Assembly (NCBI RefSeq): GCF_000819865.1
Contig: NZ_CDDF01000017.1
Span: forward strand, 124,001-188,000
Length of the DNA: 64,000 nt
Reading direction: 5' to 3'
Source of the DNA: Aeromonas eucrenophila
Lineage (GTDB): Bacteria; Pseudomonadota; Gammaproteobacteria; Enterobacterales; Aeromonadaceae
Shown here: piece after piece, positions 9,618 through 19,123 of the stretch
How the letters are laid out: each line of letters begins with the position of its first letter
Numbering within the stretch: the stretch's first letter is position 1
The notes under the pieces: generated by a model
The model's input: only the letters and a program-made list of their open reading frames with translations
Told to the model about the DNA's origin: nothing
Databases searched by the model: none
Translations under genes and position numbers: made by a program

Positions 9618-9674
9618 ACCATGCCCAGCCCACGCATCACCCTCAACCACCCGAACCACAGGGAGTGACCCATG
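9583..9674 (+). repeat. Diverged tandem copy of the rlmH 3' end
   Basis: Bases 9583-9623 (end of rlmH through its stop and a following ATG) are repeated at 9634-9674, with 30 of 41 bases identical and no gap. The first copy reads [10 protein letters not shown]-stop, the second ITLNHPNHRE-stop. Five codons differ only synonymously (aat/aac, cat/cac twice, ccc/ccg, cga/agg), the pattern expected of two orthologous alleles rather than of slippage. Confidence 0.85.
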
Positions 9675-9714
9675 TGGTTCCTGTCTTTGCCCTCGTCGGC
9701 CATAAGGTAGCGGC

Positions 9715-11640
9715 ATGCTGAAGAATCGCATCGAAATGCGCGATCACAGTGCCGAGGGACGTCTGTTCTTTCGGCGCACCCTGGTGGCCTACATTGGCAT
9801 GGTGGTACTCATGCTGGTGCTGCTTGGCAACCTCTATTACCTGCAAGTAGAGTCTTACGATACCTACCAGACCCGCTCCAACGACAACCGGATCCGGGTC
9901 GTGCCCGTGGCGCCGCCCCGGGGCCTCATCTATGACGCCAACGGCGTGCTGCTGGCCGAGAACCGCCCGGTCTACAGCCTGGAAATAGTGCCGGAGGAGA
10001 CGGGAGATCTCGAGCAGACCGCCGACGAGCTGATCGCCCTGCTGGCCCTGCCGGAAGGCACCAAGGAGAAGTTCCTGGCCGAGGTCAAGCGCCAGCGCCG
10101 CTTCAAGCCGGTGCCCCTGTTCGAGAAGCTGACCGAGTATCAGGTCGCGCTCTTCTCGGTCAACCAGCACAACTACCCGGGCGCCAGCATCGAGGCCTAC
10201 CTCAAGCGTTACTATCCGTTTGGCGATACCCTGACCCACGCGCTCGGCTACGTGGCCAAGATCAACACCCGCGACGTGGAGCGCCTCGACAAGGAAGACA
10301 AGCTCGCCAACTATGCGGCCACCAAGGACATTGGCAAGCAGGGGGTGGAGAAGTTCTACGAGGATCAGCTGCACGGCGTGGCGGGCTACCAGGAGGTCGA
10401 GGTCAACAACCGCGGCCGGGTGGTGCGTACCCTCAAGTTCCAGGCGCCAGAGCCTGGCAAGGACATCTACCTCAACATCGACATTCGTCTACAGCTCAAG
10501 GCCCAGGAACTGCTGGCCGGCCGCCGTGGCGCCATCGTCATGATGGATCCCAACACCGGCGCCATCCTGGCCATGGAGTCGAGCCCGAGCTACGATCCCA
10601 ACCTGTTCGTGACCGGCATCTCCAGCACCAACTATTCGGCGCTGCTCAACGATCCGGCGCGCCCGCTGGTAAACCGCACCACCCAGGGCATCTATGCTCC
10701 CGCCTCCACCGTCAAACCCATGATGGCGGTGATGGGCCTGAACGAGGGGGCCATCACCCCCAACTACCGTTACTTCGGCGGCCCCAGCTTCTCCATCCCG
10801 GGCACCACCAAGAAGTTTCGTGACTGGCGCCGTTGGGGCCATGGCTGGCTCGATGTCTATCGCGCCATCGAGGTATCGGCGGATACCTATTTCTACGATC
10901 TCGCCTACCGGGTCGGCATCGACAAGATCCACGCCTACATGACCAAGTTCGGCTTCGGCCAATACAGCGGCGTCGACCTGTTCGAGGAGACCCGTGGAGT
11001 CATGCCGTCCCGCGACTGGAAGATGGCACGCTGGCGTCAGCCCTGGTACCAGGGGGACACCATCTCCATCGGCATCGGCCAGGGCTACTGGAGCGCCACC
11101 CCGATCCAGCTCGCCAAGGCGATCAGCATCCTGACCCAGAACGGTCACGACGTGACACCGCACCTGCTCAAGAGCACGGCCTCGGCAGACGGGGTGGTCA
11201 ACGCCCCCATCAACCCGAACATCGCCATCGCCGCCAAGAGTGACACCTATTGGCAGGTGGCCAAGGACGGCATGTGGCGCGTCATCAACGGCCACGAGGG
11301 CACCGGCCGTCGCGCCTTTGCCAACACCCCCTACAAGGCGGCGGGCAAGTCAGGTACCGCCCAGGTGGTGGGCCTTAAAGAGAACCAGGTCTACAACGCG
11401 GCCACCACCAAGATGGAACACCGCGACAACGCCCTGTTCGTCTCTTTTGCCCCCTTCGATGCTCCCAAGGCCGTGGTCGCCCTGGTGCTGGAGAACGCCG
11501 GTGGCGGCAGTGCAGTGGCGGCGCCGGTCGCCCGCCACATGCTGGATGCCTACCTGCTGCCACCAGAGCCCCAGTTGCCGCCGGCCCCCAGCCAGCCTGC
11601 CCCTGCGAGCCCGAACCCGAATGAGGTCGTTTCCCAATGA
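9715..11640 (+). CDS. mrdA: Penicillin-binding protein 2 (transpeptidase of the rod complex)
   Basis: PBP2 is the class B transpeptidase for lateral-wall synthesis, partner of RodA. The 641-aa protein has one N-terminal membrane span (about residues 22-42), a dimerisation domain and the transpeptidase domain. The active site is Ser331 in STVK, with SADTY and KSGTAQ as the later motifs. The C-terminus is proline-rich. Its stop overlaps the mrdB start (ATGA), so the two are translationally coupled. Confidence 0.96.
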   Translation: MLKNRIEMRDHSAEGRLFFRRTLVAYIGMVVLMLVLLGNLYYLQVESYDTYQTRSNDNRIRVVPVAPPRGLIYDANGVLLAENRPVYSLEIVPEETGDLEQTADELIALLALPEGTKEKFLAEVKRQRRFKPVPLFEKLTEYQVALFSVNQHNYPGASIEAYLKRYYPFGDTLTHALGYVAKINTRDVERLDKEDKLANYAATKDIGKQGVEKFYEDQLHGVAGYQEVEVNNRGRVVRTLKFQAPEPGKDIYLNIDIRLQLKAQELLAGRRGAIVMMDPNTGAILAMESSPSYDPNLFVTGISSTNYSALLNDPARPLVNRTTQGIYAPASTVKPMMAVMGLNEGAITPNYRYFGGPSFSIPGTTKKFRDWRRWGHGWLDVYRAIEVSADTYFYDLAYRVGIDKIHAYMTKFGFGQYSGVDLFEETRGVMPSRDWKMARWRQPWYQGDTISIGIGQGYWSATPIQLAKAISILTQNGHDVTPHLLKSTASADGVVNAPINPNIAIAAKSDTYWQVAKDGMWRVINGHEGTGRRAFANTPYKAAGKSGTAQVVGLKENQVYNAATTKMEHRDNALFVSFAPFDAPKAVVALVLENAGGGSAVAAPVARHMLDAYLLPPEPQLPPAPSQPAPASPNPNEVVSQ

Positions 11641-12740
11641 GTAATTCCGCTCGCCAGCAGAGCATCTGGTATCGCCTGCACATCGACTTGCCGCTGCTGC
11701 TCGGTCTGCTGGCCCTGATGACCCTCTCCATGGTGGTGCTCTACTCCGCCTCGGGCCAGGATTTCGACTCCATCGTGCGCCAGCTGGTGCGTGGCGGCCT
11801 GGCCTTCAGCCTGATGATAGCGCTGGCCCAGTTGCCGCCGTCCCTCTATGCCCGCTGGTCGGTGCCGACCTTCGCCGTGGTGGTGCTCCTGCTCATCGCG
11901 GTGGATGTGTTCGGCCACATCGGCAAGGGGGCACAGCGCTGGCTGGACCTCGGCTTTATGAAGTTCCAGCCCTCCGAGGTGATGAAGCTCTCCATGCCCA
12001 TCATGGTGGCCGCCTGGCTCAGCCGTCACTCCCTGCCGCCGAAGTTCAGCCACGTGCTGATCGCCCTGGTGATGGTGCTGCTGCCGACCCTGCTGATCGC
12101 GGCCCAGCCCGATCTCGGCACCTCCATCCTGGTGGCGGCCTCCGGCTTCTTCGTCATCTTCCTGGCGGGGATCAGCTGGTGGCTGATCGGCCTGGCCGCG
12201 CTGCTCATCGCCGCCTTTATGCCGGTGCTCTGGTTCTTCCTGATGCACGACTACCAGCGCCAGCGGGTGCTGATGCTGCTGGATCCCGAGAAGGATCCCC
12301 TCGGCCGTGGCTATCACATCATCCAATCGAAGATAGCCATCGGCTCCGGCGGCGTGTTCGGCAAGGGCTGGCTGCAGGGCACCCAGTCCCAGCTGGAGTT
12401 CCTGCCTGAGCGTCACACCGACTTTATCTTCGCGGTGTTCAGCGAGGAATTCGGTCTTGTGGGGGTTGCCCTGCTGCTGGTGATCTACCTCTATATCATC
12501 AGCCGCTGCCTGTTCATCTCCATGCAGGCCCAGAACAGCTTCGAGCGCCTGCTCGGTGGCGCCCTGACCCTCACCTTCTTCGTCTATGTGTTCGTCAACA
12601 TGGGCATGGTCAGCGGCATACTGCCGGTGGTGGGGGTGCCCCTGCCGCTGGTGAGCTATGGCGGCACCTCCATGGTGACCCTGATGGCCGGCTTCGGCAT
12701 CCTGATGTCCATCCAGACCCACAGACGACTGCTCGCCTGA
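11637..12740 (+). CDS. mrdB: RodA peptidoglycan glycosyltransferase
   Basis: RodA is a SEDS-family glycosyltransferase that polymerises lipid II with PBP2. The 367-aa protein is almost entirely membrane spans (about ten). The SEDS signatures are visible: [28 protein letters not shown] and the late VSYGGTSM. It overlaps mrdA by 4 bases and mltB by 1 base, making an mrdA-mrdB-mltB-rlpA-dacA cell-wall cluster. Confidence 0.96.
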   Translation: MSNSARQQSIWYRLHIDLPLLLGLLALMTLSMVVLYSASGQDFDSIVRQLVRGGLAFSLMIALAQLPPSLYARWSVPTFAVVVLLLIAVDVFGHIGKGAQRWLDLGFMKFQPSEVMKLSMPIMVAAWLSRHSLPPKFSHVLIALVMVLLPTLLIAAQPDLGTSILVAASGFFVIFLAGISWWLIGLAALLIAAFMPVLWFFLMHDYQRQRVLMLLDPEKDPLGRGYHIIQSKIAIGSGGVFGKGWLQGTQSQLEFLPERHTDFIFAVFSEEFGLVGVALLLVIYLYIISRCLFISMQAQNSFERLLGGALTLTFFVYVFVNMGMVSGILPVVGVPLPLVSYGGTSMVTLMAGFGILMSIQTHRRLLA

Positions 12741-13750
12741 TGCGTCGGTTGTTGTGGCTCGCTCTCTGTGCGCTGGCACTCGGCTCCTTGCCGGCGGTTG
12801 CCGCACCCGAGCCACCCCAGCTCGGCCGGCTGGCCGAGCAGCAGGCCGTGCCCCTTGCCCAGCTTCAGGCGGCCACCGCTCAGGCGCAGTTGCGCCAGGA
12901 GATCCTCGACACCATAGCCCGCCCCTGGGAAGCCAAACCCTGGCACCGCTACCGGCCGCTGTTCGTCACCCCCGAGCGGATCCGGGACGGGGTCGCGTTC
13001 TGGCAGCGCCACGCCGAGGCACTGGCGCGAGCCGAGCAGCGCTACCAGGTCCCCGCTTCCCTTATCGTCGCCATCATCGGCATCGAGACCTTCTATGGCC
13101 GCCAGATGGGCCGCCACTCCGTGCTCGACAGCCTCTACACCCTGGGTTTTCACTACCCTGAGCGCAGCGATTTCTTCGCCAAGGAGTTCGCCCAGCTGGT
13201 GCTGCTCGCCAGGGAGGAGAAGTGGTCGCTCACCCGTCTCAAGGGCTCCTATGCGGGCGCCATGGGCATGGGCCAGTTCATGCCCTCCAGCTACCGCCAC
13301 TACGCGGTCGACTTTGACGGGGATGGCAAGCGGGATCTGTTCGCCAATCCGGTGGATGCCATCGGCAGCGTGGCGAACTACTTCGCCGAGCATCGCTGGC
13401 GCTGGGGAGAATCCGTGGTCGAGCCCGCCTTGATCGGACTGGCGCCAGTGGGTACCCTGCAGGGGCCAGATCCCGAGCTCAGGCAGCAGTGGGCCGAGCT
13501 GGCGGCCGCCGGGATCGAACTCGCCACCCCGCTGGCACCGGACACGCCGGTGAAACTGCTGGCATTGGAGCAGGCCGACGGACCGGAATACTGGGTCGCG
13601 CGCCACAATTTTTATGTGATCACCCGCTATAACCGCAGCCCGCTCTATGCGATGGCGGTGCATCAACTCAGTCAAGCAATCCAGGACGCTTATGCATTAC
13701 AGCCACAAACTTCTCCCCCTCAGCCTGGCCTTGTTGCTGGCCGCCTGTAG
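12740..13750 (+). CDS. mltB: Membrane-bound lytic murein transglycosylase B
   Basis: MltB cleaves the glycan strand to leave 1,6-anhydromuramyl ends. The 336-aa protein has a signal peptide, apparently cleaved near AVAA, with no convincing lipobox (LALC lacks the small residue before Cys), unlike E. coli lipoprotein MltB. The catalytic Glu is Glu116 in IIGIETFYG; the conserved GAMGMGQFMPSSY follows. After the usual family end (AVHQLSQAI), the frame runs on for about 20 codons into the signal-peptide region of rlpA, giving a 59-base overlap. Confidence 0.93.
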   Translation: MRRLLWLALCALALGSLPAVAAPEPPQLGRLAEQQAVPLAQLQAATAQAQLRQEILDTIARPWEAKPWHRYRPLFVTPERIRDGVAFWQRHAEALARAEQRYQVPASLIVAIIGIETFYGRQMGRHSVLDSLYTLGFHYPERSDFFAKEFAQLVLLAREEKWSLTRLKGSYAGAMGMGQFMPSSYRHYAVDFDGDGKRDLFANPVDAIGSVANYFAEHRWRWGESVVEPALIGLAPVGTLQGPDPELRQQWAELAAAGIELATPLAPDTPVKLLALEQADGPEYWVARHNFYVITRYNRSPLYAMAVHQLSQAIQDAYALQPQTSPPQPGLVAGRL

Positions 13751-14642
13751 CAGCCAGCCGGAGCCACAGCCGCTTCCCGAGGAACCCGCCGCGCAGGAAA
13801 AGCCCCAGGTGATCGAGATCCCGCAAGCCACGGGCGCCATCCCGCGCCCGGAGCCCATGAGCGCGAGCGGCAACCGGGACTACTGGATAGGCAAGCAGAA
13901 ATACGAGGTGTGGCGCGACATCAAGCACTACAGCGAGGAGGGCACCGCCAGCTGGCTGGCCCAGGATCTGGATGGCCAGAAGACCGCCAACGGCGACGTA
14001 CTGGACAGCACCCAGTTCAGCGCCGCCCACCGCAACCTGCCGCTGCCGAGCTATGTGCGGGTCACCAACCTGGACAACGGGCTGGAGACCATAGTGCGGG
14101 TCAACGATCGCGGCCCCTTCGGCAGCGATCGGCTGATCGATCTCTCCCATGCGGCCGCCAAGCAGCTGGAGATGGTGGAGAACGGCGAGGCAAGGGTGCG
14201 GCTCGAGCTCATCAACGATACCCCGGATCAGATGGTCGAGATGGTGCCCATGACGCCGATGCAGCCCATGCAACCGGCGGCCCCGGCCGAGGAGGGCGCC
14301 TTCCTGGGTGAGCCCAAGCCTGCGGCGCCGGCAACGGCTCCCAAGCCGGCGCCAGCCACCCCGCCCAAGGCCGCCGCCAAGCCGGCCACTACCGCGACCA
14401 CCACAGTCTCCGCGGCACAGACCGGCCAGGGCAAGATGATCCAGGTGCTGGCGAGCGGCTCCCAGCCGAGGGCCGAGGCCATGGGCAAGGTAATGACCCA
14501 GCGCTATGGCGTGCCCTACCAGGTGGTGGCTCACGACGCCATCTTCCGGGTTCTGCTGGGGCCGATCGCAGCCGACCAGCAGGCCCCCCTGCTGGAGCAG
14601 ATCCGCCAGGGTGGACTGGAGCAGGCCTTTATCGTGCCCTGA
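13692..14642 (+). CDS. rlpA: Septal-ring lipoprotein RlpA
   Basis: RlpA is an outer-membrane lipoprotein; in Pseudomonas it is a lytic transglycosylase acting on denuded glycan at the septum. The 316-aa precursor starts at ATG 13692 (AGGA 5 bases upstream) with lipobox LLAAC ending at Cys19. A double-psi beta-barrel domain (about residues 75-175, with NDRGPFG) is followed by a long Ala/Pro/Lys linker and a C-terminal SPOR domain that binds denuded peptidoglycan. The start lies inside mltB. Confidence 0.94.
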   Translation: MHYSHKLLPLSLALLLAACSSQPEPQPLPEEPAAQEKPQVIEIPQATGAIPRPEPMSASGNRDYWIGKQKYEVWRDIKHYSEEGTASWLAQDLDGQKTANGDVLDSTQFSAAHRNLPLPSYVRVTNLDNGLETIVRVNDRGPFGSDRLIDLSHAAAKQLEMVENGEARVRLELINDTPDQMVEMVPMTPMQPMQPAAPAEEGAFLGEPKPAAPATAPKPAPATPPKAAAKPATTATTTVSAAQTGQGKMIQVLASGSQPRAEAMGKVMTQRYGVPYQVVAHDAIFRVLLGPIAADQQAPLLEQIRQGGLEQAFIVP

Positions 14643-14668
14643 TCCCGCTGCGGTAAAATGCCTTTGCC

Positions 14669-14699
14669 CGGCGTCACGTCGTATCCCGGCGTGACGCCG
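14669..14699 (+). terminator. Inverted repeat after rlpA
   Basis: CGGCGTCACG (14669-14678) pairs perfectly with CGTGACGCCG (14690-14699). No T tract follows, so it may be an RNA-stabilising hairpin rather than a true terminator. A TATAGT -10-like element for dacA lies at 14763-14768. Confidence 0.45.
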
Positions 14700-14833
14700 A
14701 GCCTAAAGCCATAAAAACCCACCCAGATCGCATGTCGGGCTATGACCGACGAGCACATCTGGTATAGTGAAGCCCGCTTTTTTTAACTTGTTTTAACTTG
14801 GGTACTCCCCATCCAGGCACCAGGAATTTCAAG

Positions 14834-16063
14834 ATGTCCAAATTTGCCCGCTCCGTTATTCTGGCCTCCCTGTTAAGCGCCACCGCCCAGGCCAATCAGC
14901 CAGTACCGACGCCGGATTCAGCCCTGCCGACCGCTCAGCCGGTGCCCACTCTGAACGCCGCACCCATGGTAGTGCCCGCCGCGCCGGAGATCTCCGCCAA
15001 GGCCCACATTCTTATCGATTACTACTCGGGTCAGGTGCTGGCCGAGCAGAACGCCGAAGAGCGTCTGCCGCCCGCCAGTCTGACCAAGATGATGACCTCC
15101 TACATCATCGGCCAGGAGCTGGCCAAGGGGAACATCAAGCGCACCGACATGGTGACCATCAGCCAGAACGCCTGGTCCAAGAACTACTCCGACTCCTCCA
15201 AGATGTTCATCGAGGTGGGCAAGCAGGTCTCGGTCGATGATCTGAACAAGGGCATCATCATCCAGTCCGGCAACGACGCCTGCGTCGCCATGGCCGAACA
15301 CCTGGCGGGCAGCACCGACTCCTTCGCCAGCCTGATGAACAGCTGGGCCGCCAAGCTCGGTATGAACGACAGCCACTTCATGAATCCCCACGGTCTGGAT
15401 GCGGAAGGCCACTACAGTACAGCCCACGACATGGCTCGCCTGGGTCAGGCACTCATCCGCGACTTGCCGGAGGAGTACAAGATCTACGCCCAGAAGTCCT
15501 TCGTGTTCAACGGCATCACCCAGCACAACCGTAACCGCCTGCTGTGGGATCAATCCCTGCAGGTGGATGGCATCAAGACCGGCCACGTCAGCCAGGTCGG
15601 CTACAACCTGGTCTCCTCCGCCACCAACAACGAGGGCATGCGCCTGATCGCCGTGGTGCTGGGTGCCAGCAGCGAAGGCTCCCGCGCCGCCGAGAGCAAG
15701 AAGCTGCTCACCTACGGTTTCCGCTTCTTCCAGAGCCTGACCCCCTACAAGGCCGGCACAGTGCTGGTCACCCAGAAGATCTGGATGGGTGACAAGTCCG
15801 AGGTGAAGCTGGGTGTGGATCAAGACGTCTCCGTACTGGTCACCCGCGGTCAGGGCAACAACCTCAAGGCCGACTTCCAGCTCGAGAGCGAGCTGAAGGC
15901 ACCGCTGGCCAAGGGCCAACGGGTCGGTACCGTGTTCCTGAAACAGGGTGACAAGGAGATCAAGCAGGTTCCGCTGGTCGCCCTGGAAGAAGTACAGGAA
16001 GGCGGGCTGGTGAGCCGCCTGTGGGATTACCTGGTACTGCTGGTGACCAGCTGGTTCAAGTAA
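14834..16063 (+). CDS. dacA: D-alanyl-D-alanine carboxypeptidase (PBP5/6 type)
   Basis: DacA trims the terminal D-Ala from peptidoglycan pentapeptides. The 409-aa precursor has a signal peptide (cleavage near AQA-N). Motifs are Ser82-L-T-Lys85, Ser145-G-Asn147 and Lys248-T-G. The C-terminus is the amphipathic anchor LVSRLWDYLVLLVTSWFK that holds PBP5 to the inner membrane. ATG 14834 is chosen because AGGAA lies 7 bases upstream; the frame is open to 14798. It follows rlpA as in E. coli. Confidence 0.96.
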   Translation: MSKFARSVILASLLSATAQANQPVPTPDSALPTAQPVPTLNAAPMVVPAAPEISAKAHILIDYYSGQVLAEQNAEERLPPASLTKMMTSYIIGQELAKGNIKRTDMVTISQNAWSKNYSDSSKMFIEVGKQVSVDDLNKGIIIQSGNDACVAMAEHLAGSTDSFASLMNSWAAKLGMNDSHFMNPHGLDAEGHYSTAHDMARLGQALIRDLPEEYKIYAQKSFVFNGITQHNRNRLLWDQSLQVDGIKTGHVSQVGYNLVSSATNNEGMRLIAVVLGASSEGSRAAESKKLLTYGFRFFQSLTPYKAGTVLVTQKIWMGDKSEVKLGVDQDVSVLVTRGQGNNLKADFQLESELKAPLAKGQRVGTVFLKQGDKEIKQVPLVALEEVQEGGLVSRLWDYLVLLVTSWFK

Positions 16064-16088
16064 GCCACAGCATAAAATAGCGATAAAG

Positions 16089-16113
16089 GAGCGGCGCCAA
16101 TGGGCGCCGCTCT
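16089..16113 (+). terminator. Hairpin after dacA
   Basis: GAGCGGCGCC and GGCGCCGCTC form a 10-bp stem around a short loop. Only a few T residues follow. The rest of 16064-16343 shows nothing I can name. Confidence 0.6.
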
Positions 16114-16343
16114 CCAGTTAAGGCCCAGGCAAGCGAATAACCCTGCAAACTGCAGGTTCCGCCGAGGGTCTATTTGTGGTAAAAAGCAGCACTTCCACGT
16201 CTTGTCGACCGGCCAGGACCTTGATCCTGGCGTGGCTCATGCCCATATTGACAGGTACTGGCGGCCTGATGCCTCATCGGCCATACAAGATCACAGATGA
16301 AGTCGTTTCGTGACGACACCAAACGACGATAAAAGGTGAGTAA

Positions 16344-16607
16344 ATGAATACCAAGTTTGATGAACTGCTGGAGTTCCCCTGCAAGTTCCCGTTCAAGGTG
16401 CTCGGCGTGGCCGACCCGGCCCTGCCGGACAGGGTGCTCGAAGTGCTGCAGCAGCACGCTCCCGGTACCTACAGCCCGACCGTGCAGCCCAGCAGCAAGG
16501 GCAACTATCACTCGGTGCGGGTGACGGTCAACGCCCAGAGCAAGGAACACATCGAAGCCATGTACACCGCACTTGGCAAGATCGAGCTGGTGAAATACGT
16601 ACTGTAA
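16344..16607 (+). CDS. ybeD: YbeD (DUF493) small protein
   Basis: This 87-aa protein matches E. coli YbeD, an alpha/beta ferredoxin-like fold protein (UPF0250/DUF493) that resembles small-molecule-binding regulatory domains. Its function is unknown. [11 protein letters not shown] and [11 protein letters not shown] are the recognisable stretches. It lies between dacA and lipB as in enterobacteria; GGTGAG precedes the ATG. A weak hairpin (16616-16633) follows its stop. Confidence 0.93.
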   Translation: MNTKFDELLEFPCKFPFKVLGVADPALPDRVLEVLQQHAPGTYSPTVQPSSKGNYHSVRVTVNAQSKEHIEAMYTALGKIELVKYVL

Positions 16608-16698
16608 TTTCTCTCTCGCCCCGCCAGGGGCGATTGACGTTGTGCACCCCGTTGTGCTGATCCACAGGGCCAACTCAAGCGCCTGTCAGTGAGGAACC

Positions 16699-17388
16699 AT
16701 GTCACTCCAGATCCCCGCCCAGCCACAGCTGCTGGTCAGACAGCTGGGCCGCCGCCCCTACCAGCCGGTATGGGATGCCATGAAGGCCTTCACCGACACC
16801 CGTTGCGCCGACACCCCCGATGAGTTCTGGGTGGTGGAGCACGATCCCGTCTACACCCAGGGTCAGGCGGGCAAGGCCGAGCACCTGCTCGCCCCCGGCG
16901 ACATCCCGGTGGTGCAGAGCGATCGCGGTGGCCAGGTGACCTATCACGGTCCGGGCCAGCTGGTGCTCTACGTGCTGGTGGACGTGCGCCGCAGCAAGCT
17001 GACGGTGCGCGAGCTGGTGACCTGTCTCGAGACCGCCATCATCAACACCCTGGCCAGGAGCGGTATTGAGGCTTATGCCAAACCCGATGCCCCCGGCGTC
17101 TATGTGAAGAACGCGCTCGGCGCCTCGCTGCAGACGGAAGCCAAGCTGGCCTCCCTGGGCCTGCGCATCCGCAAGGGCTGCTCCTTCCACGGGCTGGCAT
17201 TGAATGTTGACATGGACATGACCCCCTTCCTGCGCATCAATCCGTGCGGCTATGCGGGCATGGCCATGACCCAGACCAGCGCTCTCGGCGGCCCCCAGAG
17301 CGTGGCCGAGGCGCAGTCCATCCTGGTCGCCGAACTGGCCAGCCTGATCGGCTATCAAACGATCACCCATACCGAAGAGGCGGCATGA
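16699..17388 (+). CDS. lipB: Octanoyl-ACP:protein octanoyltransferase LipB
   Basis: LipB moves the octanoyl chain from acyl carrier protein to the lipoyl domains of 2-oxoacid dehydrogenases and GcvH; LipA then inserts sulfur. The 229-aa protein has [13 protein letters not shown], the catalytic Lys149 (AKLASLGLR) and Cys183 (INPCGYAGM). The ATG at 16699 follows GTGAGGAACC. A degenerate second copy of its 3' end lies between it and lipA. Confidence 0.95.
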   Translation: MSLQIPAQPQLLVRQLGRRPYQPVWDAMKAFTDTRCADTPDEFWVVEHDPVYTQGQAGKAEHLLAPGDIPVVQSDRGGQVTYHGPGQLVLYVLVDVRRSKLTVRELVTCLETAIINTLARSGIEAYAKPDAPGVYVKNALGASLQTEAKLASLGLRIRKGCSFHGLALNVDMDMTPFLRINPCGYAGMAMTQTSALGGPQSVAEAQSILVAELASLIGYQTITHTEEAA

Positions 17389-17480
17389 GCACGTCCATGC
17401 CGCACGGCCATGAGGGCACAGCGATGACCCTGATGGCTATCAATCAGACAATAACAAACACCGAGAGTGAATCATGAGCA
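17343..17480 (+). repeat. Degenerate tandem copy of the lipB 3' end
   Basis: The end of lipB (17343-17391) resembles 17429-17480. The first copy reads [14 protein letters not shown]-stop and the second [15 protein letters not shown]-stop, with QTITxTE shared. In both copies the TGA stop overlaps an ATGAGCA start: a short dead-end frame after the first, and the true lipA start after the second. Similarity is lower than in the other copies, so homology is likely but less certain. Confidence 0.65.
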
Positions 17481-18439
17481 AACCCGTTCGTATGGAGCCG
17501 GGCGTCAAGCTGCGCGATGGCGACAAGATGGCCCTGATCCCGGTGAAATTCATGCCGGATCCCAACGAAGAAGTGCTGCGCAAGCCGGACTGGATGCGGA
17601 TCAAGTTGCCGCCGTCGAGCCAGAAGATCGAGCACATCAAGAGCACCCTGCGCAAGAACAAGCTGCACTCGGTCTGTGAAGAGGCCTCCTGCCCCAACCT
17701 GGCGGAGTGCTTCAACCACGGCACTGCCACCTTCATGATCATGGGCGCCATCTGTACTCGTCGCTGCCCCTTCTGCGACGTGGCCCACGGCCGCCCGCTG
17801 GCGCTGGATCCCGACGAGCCGAAGAAGCTGGCGCTGACCATCAAGGAGATGGGACTGAAATACGTGGTGATCACCTCGGTGGACCGCGACGACTTGCGTG
17901 ACGGCGGTGCCCAGCACTTCGCCGACTGCATCAAGCAGATCCGCGAGCACAGCCCCCAGACCCGCATCGAGATCCTGACCCCGGACTTCCGTGGCCGGAT
18001 GGAGCAGGCGCTCGAGGTGTTCCGCGAGACCCCGCCGGACGTGTTCAACCACAACCTGGAAACCGCCCCGCGCATGTACCGGGTCGCCCGCCCGGGTGCC
18101 GACTACAAGTGGTCCCTCGAGCTGCTGCGCCGCATCAAGGAGATGCACCCCCATGTACCGACCAAGTCTGGTGTCATGATGGGCCTCGGCGAGACCAACG
18201 AAGAGATAGTGCAGGTGCTCACCGACCTGCGCGAGCACGGCGTCAACATGCTGACCCTGGGTCAGTATCTGCAGCCAAGCCGTCACCACCTGCCGGTCAA
18301 GCGCTACGTGCCGCCCGCAGAGTTCGACGAGCTGAAGGATGTCGCCATGGGGCTGGGCTTCTCCCACGCCGCCTGCGGTCCCTTCGTGCGCTCCTCCTAC
18401 CATGCGGATCTGCAAGCCAAGGGCGAAGAGGTGAAATAA
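17474..18439 (+). CDS. lipA: Lipoyl synthase (radical SAM)
   Basis: LipA inserts two sulfur atoms into protein-bound octanoyl groups. The 321-aa protein has both cluster motifs at the E. coli positions: auxiliary cluster Cys68, Cys73, Cys79 and radical-SAM cluster Cys94, Cys98, Cys101 (CTRRCPFC). The conserved C-terminal RSSYHAD stretch, whose Ser ligates the auxiliary cluster, is present. It is the last gene of the lipB-lipA unit, closed by a strong terminator. Confidence 0.97.
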   Translation: MSKPVRMEPGVKLRDGDKMALIPVKFMPDPNEEVLRKPDWMRIKLPPSSQKIEHIKSTLRKNKLHSVCEEASCPNLAECFNHGTATFMIMGAICTRRCPFCDVAHGRPLALDPDEPKKLALTIKEMGLKYVVITSVDRDDLRDGGAQHFADCIKQIREHSPQTRIEILTPDFRGRMEQALEVFRETPPDVFNHNLETAPRMYRVARPGADYKWSLELLRRIKEMHPHVPTKSGVMMGLGETNEEIVQVLTDLREHGVNMLTLGQYLQPSRHHLPVKRYVPPAEFDELKDVAMGLGFSHAACGPFVRSSYHADLQAKGEEVK

Positions 18440-18470
18440 CCTCGTACGAAAGAGAGGTTAAATAACCTCG
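18425..18470 (+). repeat. Short tandem copy of the lipA 3' end
   Basis: Bases 18425-18444, containing the last codons and stop of lipA, match 18451-18470 at 17 of 20 positions. Both read (E/R)EVK-stop followed by CCTCG. It is short, and persuasive mainly because five other genes nearby show the same arrangement. Confidence 0.65.
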
Positions 18471-18480
18471 CCACCGATAG

Positions 18481-18510
18481 AAAAAGAGCGCCCTTGGGCG
18501 CTCTTTTTTA
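18481..18510 (+). terminator. Terminator after lipA
   Basis: AAAGAGCGCCC and GGGCGCTCTTT form an 11-bp perfect stem with loop TT and a T run of six. Confidence 0.9.
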
Positions 18511-18606
18511 TTGGGAAAACCAGACTCGGCACAGCCTGCCAACCCTTGGCTAATGCCGGGCTCCGGGGTTAAGGTAGCGGCTCCCTTTCCTTGAGTGATC
18601 CGCAGG

Positions 18607-19098
18607 ATGCCGACACCCCTCGTACGTTTGCTCCCCATGAGTGAGCAGCACTACCCCATTTATTGCGCCTATTTCATCGAGGACTACGCGCAAGATCTCG
18701 CCAGCAACCACGGCCACGATCTCCCCACCGCACGCCACAAGGCGGAGCTGACCCTGCGCCAATCCCTGCCACAGGGGGTCGCCACACCGGGCCACAGCCT
18801 GCTCTGCATAGTTCCGGCGCAGGAGAGTGGCGCAAGGGAGGAACCCCTCGGCTACCTCTGGCATGCCCTTCAGGCCGATCGAGGAGAGACCTTCATCTGC
18901 GACTTCTACATGGATCCAACCCACCGCGGCCAGGGTTATGGCAAGGCCGCCATGGCGGTGCTGGAAGCCGAGCTCAAGGCCATAGGCGTCGACCAGATCA
19001 AGCTGCGGGTGGCCCAGGACAACCCGCGGGCACTGGCGCTCTATCAGGAGCTGGGGTTTGTGATCACCGGCTACAACATGGCCAAGCATCTGGACTGA
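18607..19098 (+). CDS. GNAT-family N-acetyltransferase
   Basis: This cytosolic GNAT fold protein of about 163 aa has the acetyl-CoA-binding motif RGQGYGKAAM followed by the typical VAQDNPRALALYQELGF stretch. The substrate is unknown. Starts at GTG 18595, ATG 18607 and ATG 18637 are all possible; none has a strong ribosome binding site. It is a single gene between lipA and the convergent nqrE paralogue. Confidence 0.85.
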   Translation: MPTPLVRLLPMSEQHYPIYCAYFIEDYAQDLASNHGHDLPTARHKAELTLRQSLPQGVATPGHSLLCIVPAQESGAREEPLGYLWHALQADRGETFICDFYMDPTHRGQGYGKAAMAVLEAELKAIGVDQIKLRVAQDNPRALALYQELGFVITGYNMAKHLD

Positions 19099-19123
19099 CG
19101 GCCGTCTGTCGTTTCCCTGCGCC

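Noticed and set aside
16100-16300. 66-codon frame between dacA and ybeD
   Set aside because: No ribosome binding site, no recognisable product, and part of it overlaps the dacA hairpin.
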